In this document: one piece after another, positions 8,563 through 17,419 of the stretch
Numbering within the stretch: position 1 is the first letter of the stretch
Layout: every line of letters begins with the position of its first letter
NCBI RefSeq assembly: GCF_002018365.1
Contig: NZ_MVKX01000003.1
Span: forward strand, 186,001-250,000
Length of the DNA stretch: 64,000 nucleotides
Origin: Acinetobacter amyesii
GTDB taxonomy: Bacteria > Pseudomonadota > Gammaproteobacteria > Pseudomonadales > Moraxellaceae
Reading direction: 5' to 3'
Notes under the pieces: model-generated
What the model saw: the letters and a program-made list of their open reading frames with translations, nothing else
What the model was told of the DNA's origin: nothing
Database searches by the model: none
Made by a program: the position numbers and the translations under genes

Positions 8563-9360
8563 ATGCAACGTTTTGCGATTGGGATTGAGTTTTGTGGCAT
8601 GCAATACAAGGGCTGGCAAACTCAGCAACCGGGCGTACCAAGCGTGCAAGAAACCATTGAAACCGTCCTCAGTAAAGTGGCCAATGAGCCAATCATGTTG
8701 CACGGCGCTGGCCGAACAGATGCCGGCGTCCATGCAACCAATATGGTGGCACATTTCGATACTCAGGCGATTCGCCCCATTCGCGGATGGTTAATGGGCA
8801 GCAATAGCCAATTACCCCGTGATATCTCCATCCAATGGATTAAGGAAATGGATCAGGACTTCCATGCCCGCTTTAAAGCGCAAGCACGTCGTTATCGCTA
8901 TGTGGTTTATAATAATCCACAGCGCCCAGCTTTACTGCACAAGCAAGTGACCCATGTTTATGCCAAGCTAGATGTACTGAAAATGCAACGTGCCGCGGCC
9001 AAATTTGAAGGCACTCATAATTTCGAAAGCTTCCGTGCCGCAGCCTGTCAGTCCAATCAGCCAGTTCGTCATGTCAGCCATTGCCGTCTGATCCAACACG
9101 GATGTTACTTAGTCCTAGATATTCAGGCCGATGGTTTTTTACATCACATGGTGCGTAACATCATGGGCTGTTTATTGGAAATTGGGCAAGGTATGTATGA
9201 CGTTGACCATATTGACGACATTTTTGCGGCTGAAGATCGTAAAGCAGCAGGTGTCACTGCACCACCCGATGGGCTGTATTTTATCCATGCAGACTATCCA
9301 GCTCAGTTTGAACTTCCTCAAGTTCCACTGGGACCACATTGGTTAAATATGCCTGAATAA
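8563..9360 (+). CDS. truA: tRNA pseudouridine(38-40) synthase TruA
   Basis: A 265-residue enzyme that converts uridines 38, 39 and 40 in the anticodon arm of many tRNAs to pseudouridine. The catalytic aspartate is in GAGRTDAGVHA, and further conserved motifs are RYRYVVYN, FEGTHNF and FLHHMVRNIMG. The start at 8563 follows TGAGGTAACT, a good ribosome binding site, and gives the family's normal length. The ORF extends back to 8512 only as overlap with the asparaginase gene. Confidence 0.96.
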   Translation: MQRFAIGIEFCGMQYKGWQTQQPGVPSVQETIETVLSKVANEPIMLHGAGRTDAGVHATNMVAHFDTQAIRPIRGWLMGSNSQLPRDISIQWIKEMDQDFHARFKAQARRYRYVVYNNPQRPALLHKQVTHVYAKLDVLKMQRAAAKFEGTHNFESFRAAACQSNQPVRHVSHCRLIQHGCYLVLDIQADGFLHHMVRNIMGCLLEIGQGMYDVDHIDDIFAAEDRKAAGVTAPPDGLYFIHADYPAQFELPQVPLGPHWLNMPE

Positions 9361-9374
9361 AAAATCCACCCCAA

Positions 9375-9453
9375 CCTCCCTTTCGCAAAGGGAGGAATTT
9401 CATTTTCGCCATTGCTAGGCTTTAAAATGAAAGTCCCCCTTTCAAAAGGGGGA
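9375..9453. repeat. Pair of intergenic hairpin repeats
   Basis: Two self-complementary elements lie between truA and the AraC gene. The first is CCTCCCTTT..AAAGGGAGG (9375-9395) and the second TCCCCCTTT..AAAGGGGGA (9434-9453). Both resemble the short C/G-run palindromes scattered between genes in many gammaproteobacteria. They may act as terminators or RNA-stabilising ends for the convergent genes. Confidence 0.6.
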
Positions 9454-9486
9454 TTCTGTTTAGGAAAGACTTTTAAATATTCAACC

Positions 9487-10494
9487 TTAACGCTGCTTTC
9501 GTTTACGATATTCCACAGGCGTTTCATTGGTCCAGCGTTTAAATGCGCGATAGAACGTACTTGGTTCAGAAAACCCCGTTAAGTACACAATACGCTCAAC
9601 ACTTTCATTGGTATTGGCCAATAATTTTTTAGCCAAACGACAGCGATAGTCTGACAAAATTTGCTGAAAACTGGTATTGGCTTCTGACAACTGAGTCCTT
9701 AAACGACGCGGGGTAATGTTGAGCTGCGCAGCGACCGTTTCGAGTGTGGTTTCACCGCTTTCAAGCGTTGAACCAATAGCACGGCGAACTTCACCAACCA
9801 AATCATAACGCGCCAACTCTTGAAGTTTTTCAATCGCTAACTGCTCATGCAATTGTAATAACTCAGGTTCTGCCTGCCACAATTGATACTCTAAAATAGC
9901 CGGATCAAAATATAATCGGGTTTCTTTTTGCCCTAAGCTCACAGGGCATTCATAGACACGGAAATACTCATCATCTGGCGCGCCCTGACTAAAGTTAAAG
10001 TCGATATAAATCGGCTGAAAACGCCCTTCAGTAATAAACTTAAAGAAACGCAAAACACCGGACATCGCGCATTCAGAAAAATGACGATTCACGATATTTT
10101 CTGCCCAAGGCTGATGACCATTGGTCAAATAGCAGCGGTCATCTTCAATGACCAATTGCGCATGAAAGGCATCGCTAATTAGGCGTTGATACGCCAAAGC
10201 TCGCTTTAAACCTTCACCAAAATTCTCAGATGAAATGAATAAGTGTTCAATCACCTGCCCTCGATATAAAGGCAAATGCTCTCCCAGATGCAAACCAATG
10301 TCAGGATCCTTACTGACTTCTTCTGCAGCCACCCAGAATGCAAATTGCGCATTCAATGGGGTACGGTCATTGGTTTCAACCTGATTTAATGCCACACCCG
10401 CTTTTGTTAAAATTTCTTCTGTTGGCAATCCGGCACGACGAATCGCTTGATACCCTAAACGCAACACAACAGATGCATCAGTTAGCTGACCCAC
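9487..10494 (-). CDS. AraC-family transcriptional regulator
   Basis: A 335-residue regulator. The N-terminal two-thirds is the arabinose-binding-like AraC_N domain found in OruR- and ArgR-type regulators (FWVAAEEVSKDPDIGLHLGE, with the YLTNGHQPW region). The last 100 residues form the double helix-turn-helix, including LNITPRRLRTQLSEANTSFQQILSDYR and TGFSEPSTFYRAFKRWTNETPVEYR. The target genes are not evident: it is flanked by truA (convergent) and infA (divergent, 231 bases away). Regulators of this layout usually sense small metabolites for catabolic operons. Confidence 0.85.
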   Translation of the reverse strand: MGQLTDASVVLRLGYQAIRRAGLPTEEILTKAGVALNQVETNDRTPLNAQFAFWVAAEEVSKDPDIGLHLGEHLPLYRGQVIEHLFISSENFGEGLKRALAYQRLISDAFHAQLVIEDDRCYLTNGHQPWAENIVNRHFSECAMSGVLRFFKFITEGRFQPIYIDFNFSQGAPDDEYFRVYECPVSLGQKETRLYFDPAILEYQLWQAEPELLQLHEQLAIEKLQELARYDLVGEVRRAIGSTLESGETTLETVAAQLNITPRRLRTQLSEANTSFQQILSDYRCRLAKKLLANTNESVERIVYLTGFSEPSTFYRAFKRWTNETPVEYRKRKQR

Positions 10495-10662
10495 TCCAGA
10501 ACCTTCCTTGTATGTACTTCATTTATACCTAAAAAGATTGATTTTAGATTAACTGCGATTGACCAAACTGACAACAGTTACTGCACATTTTTTGTTGAAA
10601 ATATTTAACTGAATTGTTCGCTTATTTTACTGACAGTCGATCAGTTCAAAGCCTTTTACGGC

Positions 10663-10691
10663 TTGTATTCTGAAAAAAAATTGACTATAAT
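10663..10691 (+). promoter_or_regulatory. Sigma-70 promoter of infA
   Basis: TTGTAT and TATAAT are separated by exactly 17 bases and lie 35 bases before the infA start codon. An AGGTAG ribosome binding site follows. Confidence 0.7.
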
Positions 10692-10725
10692 TTGCGCCTT
10701 GCTAATTTATTCATTCAGGTAGGCT

Positions 10726-10947
10726 ATGGCCAATAAAGAGGAACTCATCGAGTTCGAAGGCGTTGTCACCGAGACGCTTCCTAATACTATGTTCCGTGTA
10801 CGTTTAGAAAACGGTCATGAAGTGATTGCTCACATCTCTGGCAAAATGCGTAAACACTATATCCGTATTTTGACTGGCGACAGTGTTAAAGTAGAAATGA
10901 CACCTTATGATTTGACTAAGGGTCGTATCACTTACCGTGCGCGCTAA
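10726..10947 (+). CDS. infA: Translation initiation factor IF-1
   Basis: The 73-residue product is full length and nearly identical to the family consensus. It is a single S1-like OB fold with [34 protein letters not shown] and the C-terminal GRITYR. It binds the ribosomal A site and helps IF-2 and IF-3 select the initiator tRNA. It is a single-gene unit with its own promoter and terminator. Confidence 0.98.
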   Translation: MANKEELIEFEGVVTETLPNTMFRVRLENGHEVIAHISGKMRKHYIRILTGDSVKVEMTPYDLTKGRITYRAR

Positions 10948-10965
10948 GTTTTAGCGAAGCGAAAA

Positions 10966-10990
10966 AGCCACTTTATAAGTGGCTTTTTTT
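10966..10990 (+). terminator. Intrinsic terminator after infA
   Basis: The stem AGCCACTT / AAGTGGCT with a three-base loop is followed by seven T. Confidence 0.9.
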
Positions 10991-11101
10991 GTATTTATTT
11001 CAATGCAATGATAAAAATTGACTGCAAATTTGCTTTCCTTTACAGTCTAAAAACATAAAAAATTCGATTATAAAATTCAAAATATAAGGACATAAAATCA
11101 T

Positions 11102-11476
11102 ATGAAACATCTAGGATTAGTCGGTGCTATCTTTTGTGTTGCTTGCGCCACGACCGGCCAAAAGCAACTCAATCAATCCCTACAACACTATATTGGACAG
11201 CCAGCTGATCAAGTCCGTAAAGAGCTCAACTTGAGTCAATTGGGCTACAAAGTGATGGGAGCACCTGTACAAAGCAATGAGAAACTCAGTTATACCATTT
11301 TACGCTCGATGCCAATCCCGATAGGTACACCGAATATCGGCACCAGTATAGCCATGGGCGCCCCTATCCCAACGCCGTCTAAAGGTGGTGTCACTGTCGA
11401 TATGGAATGTAAAATCGAGTTCAAATTACGCAATCAAATAGTTGAATCCATTGACTATGTTGGCAGAGCTTGTTGA
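11102..11476 (+). CDS. Small exported protein, probable lipoprotein, paralogue of the next gene
   Basis: A 124-residue protein with a short signal peptide. The segment FCVACATT could be a non-canonical lipobox, with lipidation at the second cysteine. The mature part contains YIGQPADQVRKELNLSQLGYKV, an I/M-P-rich middle (PIPIGTPNIGTSIAMGAPIPTPS) and a final cysteine (YVGRAC-end). The next gene has the same pattern in the same order (FIGQSSQAIQAELNLSKLGYQ, IPLPMAENPAIGMGSGAAVPIPS, LTGRTC-end), so they are tandem duplicates. I do not recognise a functional family. AAGGA lies upstream of the start. Confidence 0.65.
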   Translation: MKHLGLVGAIFCVACATTGQKQLNQSLQHYIGQPADQVRKELNLSQLGYKVMGAPVQSNEKLSYTILRSMPIPIGTPNIGTSIAMGAPIPTPSKGGVTVDMECKIEFKLRNQIVESIDYVGRAC

Positions 11477-11590
11477 TCCTATATTAGAATACTAGAGGCT
11501 AATCTTGCTCGGATGACCGTGTATCAAATGACTACAGTGTTATACAGACCGATCTGACTAAACTGAATTTATTTCGTGAGGAACTGACCC

Positions 11591-12025
11591 ATGAAATTTA
11601 TTTTAGAAGAAGATCATCGTTTTATTCGCCCGATATTGCGCATGGGATGCGTTCTAAGCATTGTATTGTTGGCTGGCTGTACCACGACATCAACGATATC
11701 CTCCGTTGAACGTGAACGCTATTTAGCCTCATTTATTGGTCAATCGAGCCAAGCGATTCAAGCAGAACTCAACCTCAGCAAACTCGGCTATCAAAGAACC
11801 TCTCCCGTAGAGGTCAGTTCTGACTACCTTCGTTATCGTGTCGCACGCCCGATCAGTATTCCTTTACCGATGGCGGAAAATCCTGCAATAGGCATGGGCA
11901 GCGGTGCTGCTGTGCCGATTCCCAGTGGAAATACACGCTATGAGGTGGAGTTAAACTGCCTTATTCAATTTCGCTTAAAGCATAATATTGCAACTGATGT
12001 CCAATTAACTGGTCGCACCTGTTAG
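11591..12025 (+). CDS. Small lipoprotein, paralogue of the preceding gene
   Basis: A 144-residue protein with a clear lipoprotein signal: a hydrophobic run ending in LLAGC. Positively charged residues precede it after an unusually long 17-residue N-terminus (MKFILEEDHRFIRPILR). The mature part shares the domain of the upstream gene, including GQSSQAIQAELNLSKLGYQ and the terminal cysteine motif GRTC. GAGGAA lies upstream of the ATG. A bidirectional terminator separates it from leuB. Function is unknown. Confidence 0.7.
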   Translation: MKFILEEDHRFIRPILRMGCVLSIVLLAGCTTTSTISSVERERYLASFIGQSSQAIQAELNLSKLGYQRTSPVEVSSDYLRYRVARPISIPLPMAENPAIGMGSGAAVPIPSGNTRYEVELNCLIQFRLKHNIATDVQLTGRTC

Positions 12026-12063
12026 CGCATCAATTCTAGGGTTGATAATTTCTAGGCACAAAA

Positions 12064-12089
12064 AAAACGCAGCATAAACGCTGCGTTTT
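12064..12089. terminator. Bidirectional terminator between lipoprotein gene and leuB
   Basis: The stem AAAACGCAGC / GCTGCGTTTT is flanked by an A run on one side and a T run on the other. It serves both converging genes. Confidence 0.9.
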
Positions 12090-12102
12090 TTTAGATTCAA
12101 CA

Positions 12103-13182
12103 TTAGTTCAATGCAGAAACTACAGCTTGACCCATTTCAACAGTACCGACTTGAGTACTGCCTTCTGACATGATGTCACCTGTACGTAAGCCTTGATCTA
12201 AGACATTACCTACAGCATCTTCAATTGCTTTTGCCGCCGCTTCTTCACGGAAGGTATAACGTAGCATCATAGCAACAGACAGAATTGTGGCTAATGGGTT
12301 CGCAATGTTTTGACCTGCGATATCTGGCGCTGAACCGTGGCAAGGTTCATACATGCCTTTACCATTTTCATCTAAAGAAGCCGATGGCAACATGCCGATA
12401 GAACCGGTTAACATCGCCGCTTCATCAGACAAGATATCGCCGAACAAGTTACCAGTTACGATCACATCAAACTGTTTTGGCGCACGAACCAATTGCATGG
12501 CAGCATTGTCAACATACATATGAGACAAGTTAATTTCAGGATACTGCTCTTCTTTTAACGCAGTTACGGTTTGTTTCCAAAGCTCAGTCACTTCTAGTAC
12601 GTTGGCTTTATCCACTGAACATACTTTACCACCACGTAAGTTCGCCATTTCAAAAGCAACTTTGGCAATACGCTTGATTTCAGATTCTGCATATACGTCA
12701 GTATTAAAACCTTGTTTTTCACCGTTTTCGAGTTCACGAATACCACGTGGTTGACCGAAATAGATCCCGCCAGTTAACTCACGTACGATCAAAATATCCA
12801 AACCTGCTACGATTTCAGGTTTTAAGCTCGATGCATCTGCAAGCTGCGGATAAAGAATGGCTGGACGTAAATTAGCAAATAAATTTAATTCTGAACGAAT
12901 TTTTAATAGGCCACGTTCTGGACGAATTGAACGCTCAATAGTATCCCACTTAGGACCACCCACTGCACCCAATAAAATCGCATCCGCAGTCTTCGCTTGT
13001 GCTGCTGTTACATCTGGATAAGGTGAACCGTGTGCGTCGATCGCTGCACCACCTAAAAGACCTTGTTCCCAAGTCAAACCTAAGTTGAATTTCTCGTTTA
13101 CACGTGTCAGCACTTGTTCAGCCGCTTTCACGATTTCAGGACCAATACCATCACCTGGTAAAATCAAAATATGTTTTGACAT
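12103..13182 (-). CDS. leuB: 3-isopropylmalate dehydrogenase
   Basis: A 359-residue NAD-dependent enzyme that oxidatively decarboxylates 3-isopropylmalate to 2-oxoisocaproate in leucine synthesis. Family motifs are [11 protein letters not shown] at the N-terminus, [16 protein letters not shown], the metal-binding [26 protein letters not shown], and [14 protein letters not shown]. The start at 13182 follows GGAAAG; the four-codon extension to 13194 is not needed. It is the last gene of the leuC-leuD-lipoprotein-leuB series. Confidence 0.97.
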   Translation of the reverse strand: MSKHILILPGDGIGPEIVKAAEQVLTRVNEKFNLGLTWEQGLLGGAAIDAHGSPYPDVTAAQAKTADAILLGAVGGPKWDTIERSIRPERGLLKIRSELNLFANLRPAILYPQLADASSLKPEIVAGLDILIVRELTGGIYFGQPRGIRELENGEKQGFNTDVYAESEIKRIAKVAFEMANLRGGKVCSVDKANVLEVTELWKQTVTALKEEQYPEINLSHMYVDNAAMQLVRAPKQFDVIVTGNLFGDILSDEAAMLTGSIGMLPSASLDENGKGMYEPCHGSAPDIAGQNIANPLATILSVAMMLRYTFREEAAAKAIEDAVGNVLDQGLRTGDIMSEGSTQVGTVEMGQAVVSALN

Positions 13183-13223
13183 GAGTCTTTCCATTTATAC
13201 GCTGGCTTGATTACCAGTCAGAT

Positions 13224-13787
13224 TTAAAGTTTCTTTTCTACAAACTCACCAAGTCCTGTGAGGACATTGTAGGGTCGGCAGAATCGTCGAATCGTTTTTG
13301 CACCTTGCTTTAAGTCTACACAGAGCGGATCAGGCGCAGATTTATCCAGTAAACTGCCTCTGTTTTTTGAACGCTCACGGTACATTTTAAAGGTGTACTC
13401 GTGTTTGGACCTAAAGTTGTGAATGACATGCAAGCGCTCTGCTTTTTCCTGAGAAATTGGATAATAGCGAATCACGACTTCATGCTGACCTGAAGGTACA
13501 GACAAATACAAAGGATTTGGCTCAGACAATGAACGACCATTCAACCGTACAATGCCTGCTTTAATCGCAGCACGTTGTACATGTTGATTATTTGGATCAA
13601 CCACCTGTATTTGATCAAAACGCTCAAATTCACAATGCGCTGTACCTGCACAGTAAATCAAAGCATTATTTTTTGTACTTTCAGTTTCTTTCACATTTTT
13701 AATGCGTGCCGTGTCAAAGCTTTGACAGGCAGAGAGCGTTGCGAACAGCGCTCCCGTTACAACCAGCTGACCGAAGAACTTTTTCAT
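13224..13787 (-). CDS. Lipoprotein of unknown function within the leu gene series
   Basis: A 187-residue protein with a lipoprotein signal ending in LSAC at about residue 21. The mature region has NALIYCAGTAHCEFERFDQIQV and several cysteines (CRPYNVLTGLGEF near the end). The middle, SVPSGQHEVVIRYYPIS, resembles PEGA-like surface-layer repeats. It sits between leuD and leuB on the same strand, 110 bases after leuD and 42 bases before leuB. It may therefore be co-transcribed with leucine genes without any evident link to leucine synthesis. Confidence 0.75.
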   Translation of the reverse strand: MKKFFGQLVVTGALFATLSACQSFDTARIKNVKETESTKNNALIYCAGTAHCEFERFDQIQVVDPNNQHVQRAAIKAGIVRLNGRSLSEPNPLYLSVPSGQHEVVIRYYPISQEKAERLHVIHNFRSKHEYTFKMYRERSKNRGSLLDKSAPDPLCVDLKQGAKTIRRFCRPYNVLTGLGEFVEKKL

Positions 13788-13896
13788 TTTTCGAACCCAA
13801 CCTGATAAATTCTGGCTAACGTATAAATTTTGTTTCGCCTGATATTAGCAAGACTTAAGCCGACTGACTACTAAGAAGTTCTACAGTGACACTGAC

Positions 13897-14547
13897 TTAA
13901 GCTTTAATTTCTGCAAATACCCAAGGGCGAGATGCTTTGGTTTTTTCTTCATAAGCGCGGATATCATCGGCTGCTTGTAAGGTTAAACCGATATCATCCA
14001 AGCCATTCAATAAGCAGTGTTTACGGAATGGATCGACTTCAAATGTAAATGCTTCACCACTCGGTGTACGTACTTCTTGCGCAGCCAAATCAATGGTTAA
14101 TTGATAGCCTTCTGATGCAGCACATTCTTTAAATAACTGATCGACGATCTCTTCAGACAAGATCACTGGCAACATGCCATTTTTAAAGCTGTTATTAAAG
14201 AAAATGTCCGCATAACTTGGTGCAATGACGGTACGGAAACCATATTCTTCTAATGCCCAAGGCGCATGCTCACGGCTCGAACCACAACCAAAGTTTGCAC
14301 GAGAGATCAAAATCGACGCACCTTGATAACGCGGTTTGTTCAATTCAAAATCTGGGTTAATTGGACGTTTTGAAATGTCCTGACCTAAATAACCTTCATC
14401 CAAATAGCGTAACTCATCAAATAAGTTGGCTCCGAAGCCTGTACGTTTAATAGATTTCAAAAACTGTTTTGGAATAATTAAATCTGTATCCACATTGGCA
14501 CGGTCTAATGGTGCAACGATACCTTGTTCAACGGTATATTTTTTCAT
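13897..14547 (-). CDS. leuD: 3-isopropylmalate dehydratase small subunit
   Basis: A 216-residue swivel-domain subunit of isopropylmalate isomerase. Typical motifs are [20 protein letters not shown] at the N-terminus and [19 protein letters not shown] in the middle. With LeuC it converts 2-isopropylmalate to 3-isopropylmalate. It starts 24 bases after the leuC stop codon, with an AGGAGC ribosome binding site, and is clearly in the same operon. Confidence 0.97.
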   Translation of the reverse strand: MKKYTVEQGIVAPLDRANVDTDLIIPKQFLKSIKRTGFGANLFDELRYLDEGYLGQDISKRPINPDFELNKPRYQGASILISRANFGCGSSREHAPWALEEYGFRTVIAPSYADIFFNNSFKNGMLPVILSEEIVDQLFKECAASEGYQLTIDLAAQEVRTPSGEAFTFEVDPFRKHCLLNGLDDIGLTLQAADDIRAYEEKTKASRPWVFAEIKA

Positions 14548-14571
14548 GCGATTTGCTCCTATTAGCCCTGA

Positions 14572-16020
14572 TTAGAAGGTACGAACGTCAACGAAGTGAC
14601 CTGCAATTGCCGCAGCTGCTGCCATTGCTGGACTCACCAAATGCGTACGACCACCATTACCTTGACGACCTTCAAAGTTACGGTTAGACGTCGATGCACA
14701 GTGCTCACCTGGTTGCAACTTGTCAGCATTCATTGCCAAACACATTGAGCAACCCGGCTCACGCCATTCAAAGCCCGCTTCGATTAAGATTTTATCTAAG
14801 CCTTCTGCTTCTGCTTGTGCTTTAACTAAACCTGAACCCGGCACCACCATGGCTTGCTTAATCGATGCCGCCACTTTTTTGCCTTTGGCCACTTCAGCCG
14901 CAGCACGAATATCTTCAATGCGTGAGTTGGTACATGAACCAATGAATACGCGGTCTAATTGGATATCTGCTAAAGCTTGACCCGCTTCTAAACCCATATA
15001 GTTGTATGCACGTGTCCAGTCATTACGCTGTACATCATCTTTGGCTTGTTCTAAAGTTGGCACTGCTTGAGATACAGGAATCACCATCTCAGGAGAAGTT
15101 CCCCAAGACACTTGTGGCTCAATTTCTTCACCTTGTAACACCACAACAGTATCAAAATGCGCTCCTTCATCAGACACTAAAGTATTCCAATACTCTACTG
15201 CAGCATCCCACTGTTCACCTTTTGGTGCATACGGACGGTCTTTCACATAGGCAATGGTTTTGTCATCGACAGCCACCATACCCACGCGCGCGCCACCTTC
15301 GATCGCCATGTTACAAACCGTCATACGACCTTCAATCGACATATCACGGAATACTTGACCACCAAATTCAATCGCGTGACCTGTACCACCTGCTGTACCG
15401 ATTTTACCGATAATTGCTAAAACCACGTCTTTAGGAGTTACGCCTTGACCCAATTGACCGTCAACACGCACCAACATGTTCTTCATTTTCTTTTGAACTA
15501 AGCATTGGGTTGCCAATACATGTTCAACTTCAGATGTGCCGATACCATGAGCCAAGCAACCAAATGCACCATGCGTTGCAGTATGTGAGTCACCACACAC
15601 CACGGTCATACCCGGCAACGTTAAACCTTGTTCAGGCCCAACCACATGCGCGATCCCTTGACGTACATCGTTGATGTCAAACTGGGCAACATTAAAAGTT
15701 TTACAGTTGTCATCTAAAGTTTGCACTTGGATACGTGAGGTATCATCTTCAATACCCGCAATACCTTCAGCACGCTCCTTAGTAGAAGTAGGTACGTTAT
15801 GGTCTGGCGTTGCAACGTTAGCGCTTAAACGCCATGGCTTACGACCTGCAAGCTGTAGCCCTTCAAAGGCTTGTGGAGAAGTCACTTCATGCAATAAATG
15901 ACGGTCGATATACAATAATGAAGAGCCATCATCTCGTTGTTTTACTAGATGGTCATCCCACAATTTGTCATACAAGGTTTTTTTTGTTTGGGTTTCCGCT
16001 TTTTGGGTTTCGCCTGCCAT
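14572..16020 (-). CDS. leuC: 3-isopropylmalate dehydratase large subunit
   Basis: A 482-residue aconitase-family subunit. It holds the 4Fe-4S cluster ligands in IGSCTNSR and [11 protein letters not shown], and the conserved segments [13 protein letters not shown] and [12 protein letters not shown]. The first 12 residues ([12 protein letters not shown]) are a short extension before the usual [10 protein letters not shown]. The start at 16020 follows GGAG; the five-codon extension to 16035 is unlikely. It is the first gene of the leu series, with a good promoter upstream. Confidence 0.97.
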   Translation of the reverse strand: MAGETQKAETQTKKTLYDKLWDDHLVKQRDDGSSLLYIDRHLLHEVTSPQAFEGLQLAGRKPWRLSANVATPDHNVPTSTKERAEGIAGIEDDTSRIQVQTLDDNCKTFNVAQFDINDVRQGIAHVVGPEQGLTLPGMTVVCGDSHTATHGAFGCLAHGIGTSEVEHVLATQCLVQKKMKNMLVRVDGQLGQGVTPKDVVLAIIGKIGTAGGTGHAIEFGGQVFRDMSIEGRMTVCNMAIEGGARVGMVAVDDKTIAYVKDRPYAPKGEQWDAAVEYWNTLVSDEGAHFDTVVVLQGEEIEPQVSWGTSPEMVIPVSQAVPTLEQAKDDVQRNDWTRAYNYMGLEAGQALADIQLDRVFIGSCTNSRIEDIRAAAEVAKGKKVAASIKQAMVVPGSGLVKAQAEAEGLDKILIEAGFEWREPGCSMCLAMNADKLQPGEHCASTSNRNFEGRQGNGGRTHLVSPAMAAAAAIAGHFVDVRTF

Positions 16021-16064
16021 GTCGATTTGCTCCACTGGACTGGGTAAATTCTTTCGTTAAATCG

Positions 16065-16093
16065 ATTATAACCACGTATTCACATAAATCTAA
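16065..16093 (-). promoter_or_regulatory. Probable sigma-70 promoter of leuC
   Basis: On the minus strand TTAGAT and a perfect TATAAT are separated by 17 bases. The -10 box lies 44 bases before the leuC start. No leucine-rich leader peptide or attenuator hairpin was found between it and the gene. Confidence 0.5.
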
Positions 16094-16304
16094 TTTATCA
16101 TTTTTATTAGTTTGAAAACTTATAGGAATGATATTTAACTGCTGATTTCCGCTGCATTTTAATCACCATTGATGCGTTCAAAACAGGCTCACTTCAATAC
16201 TTTCAGCAAATGAAACTTTAGATTTTTCTCCGACTTTTTGATCACTTTCTGCCATTTTTAAATGGTGATTTAGAAATTCAATGATCATAAATTGAATTTC
16301 CTCT

Positions 16305-16333
16305 TTTACATTGCAAATAAGAATCATTATTAT
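16305..16333 (+). promoter_or_regulatory. Sigma-70 promoter overlapped by a Fur-like box
   Basis: TTTACA and TATTAT are separated by 17 bases. The 19 bases at 16313-16331 overlap the spacer and the -10 box. Read on the minus strand they match about 13 of 19 positions of the Fur consensus. The site lies 44 bases before the DUF2061 start. Iron-dependent repression of that gene is an inference from position and sequence. Confidence 0.45.
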
Positions 16334-16376
16334 TAACTCATTGCCAAGATTTATCAATTTAACAAGGAGCATTCTC

Positions 16377-16613
16377 ATGGCACACATTAACAAGTTCGTC
16401 GAAAATAATCAGCGCATGTTCAAAAAAACCTTGAGCTATTACATCATGCATATCACGGTTGCGATGTTGGTTGGTTATTACGTGACAGGCAGTATTGCAA
16501 TGGCCATTACCTTAAGTTTACTAGAACCAACTGTTCAAGCGGTTGCCTTTTTCTTCCATGAAAAAGCATGGGAAAAGAAAGATAAAGCAGCAGAGGAAAA
16601 TATCCCCGCTTAA
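16377..16613 (+). CDS. DUF2061 small membrane protein
   Basis: A 78-residue protein with two predicted membrane helices (MHITVAMLVGYYVTGSIAMAI and LEPTVQAVAFFFHEKAW). It has the DUF2061 pattern KTLSYYIMH..A..VGYYVTG and FFHEKAW. A strong AAGGAG ribosome binding site precedes ATG 16377. The C-terminal tail is charged (EKKDKAAEENIPA). The family has no established function. The promoter carries a possible Fur box, suggesting higher expression when iron is scarce. Confidence 0.8.
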   Translation: MAHINKFVENNQRMFKKTLSYYIMHITVAMLVGYYVTGSIAMAITLSLLEPTVQAVAFFFHEKAWEKKDKAAEENIPA

Positions 16614-16631
16614 TTCAACCCTGCTCCTTGT

Positions 16632-16660
16632 AAAAAAACCACCATCACGGTGGTTTTTTT
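16632..16660 (+). terminator. Intrinsic terminator after DUF2061 gene
   Basis: The stem AACCACC / GGTGGTT is flanked by an A run and a run of seven T. Confidence 0.9.
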
Positions 16661-16742
16661 AATGACCTTCAAACGTTCCTTTACTCTATCCACTTTAACT
16701 TTCTATTCATTTCATCCTATAGATTCAATTGCAGACGGATCA

Positions 16743-16952
16743 TCAAAGCTTGGTTTTTTGCTGTATGGCCAGCTGATCATGCGCCTCAACCAATTGTTCT
16801 ATCGCAAGAATCAGTTTGTTTTTTGCCGCATTACACTCGGCAGCTGCACGGTTTTCGTCGTCTTCATCATCTGCGATTTCATATATCGCACAGCGCTTTT
16901 CGACTGTCCCTTCAAAAATATCCAATAAATTTTTAATGTGTTTAATATCCAT
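16743..16952 (-). CDS. Small acidic helical protein of unknown function
   Basis: A 69-residue, wholly helical-looking protein, MDIKHIKNLLDIFEG followed by an acidic middle (YEIADDEDDENRAAAE) and AKNKLILAIEQLVEAHDQL. GGGAGAAGG precedes the ATG at good spacing, which supports a real gene. There is no signal peptide or membrane segment. It is convergent with the DUF2061 gene. I do not recognise a family. Confidence 0.6.
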   Translation of the reverse strand: MDIKHIKNLLDIFEGTVEKRCAIYEIADDEDDENRAAAECNAAKNKLILAIEQLVEAHDQLAIQQKTKL

Positions 16953-17419
16953 CGCCTTCTCCCTGTGAGGTACAGCATCGCTAATCGATGCCGCCCTGAC
17001 TGTACCTGTTGCTTTAATTATTCAATGAAAAGTTGTTCCCCAAGCCATCAAAACTTGAGTTCATTTTTTGTTTTAGTTCAATACTGAGTTAAAAAGAAAC
17101 GCCATCGCTCCACTTTAATTCAAACGGTTGAAATACTTTTCAGCCCTGTATTTTTTATATTATGCATAACTCTGGTTTCGGTTTAAAAAACAACTTTGTA
17201 ACAACGCATTTGAGCTAAAAACGTCTCAGCCCAATCTTAAATCATGCAGCGACCAACTTCTCAAATAACACTATTGAACCCTGAAAATCACCTCAGATTT
17301 AACGCGTCATCTGGCTTGAACGCCTAGTTTTAAATCAAAAGATACAACTTTTCCTTTGATTTATTCTTAAAATATTATAACAATGAGACTACGCATAAAA
17401 ATTCTTTATAGGAATGAAG
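16953..17419. other. Intergenic region without a recognised gene
   Basis: 467 AT-rich bases between the small acidic gene and the LysR gene. No ORF with a plausible start was found, nor any RNA gene or clear repeat. It presumably holds the divergent promoters of the two flanking genes. Confidence 0.5.

Noticed and set aside
16178..16393. 71-codon minus-strand ORF overlapping the DUF2061 promoter and start
   Set aside because: It overlaps the promoter, ribosome binding site and start of a better supported gene, has no ribosome binding site of its own, and has a non-protein-like composition.
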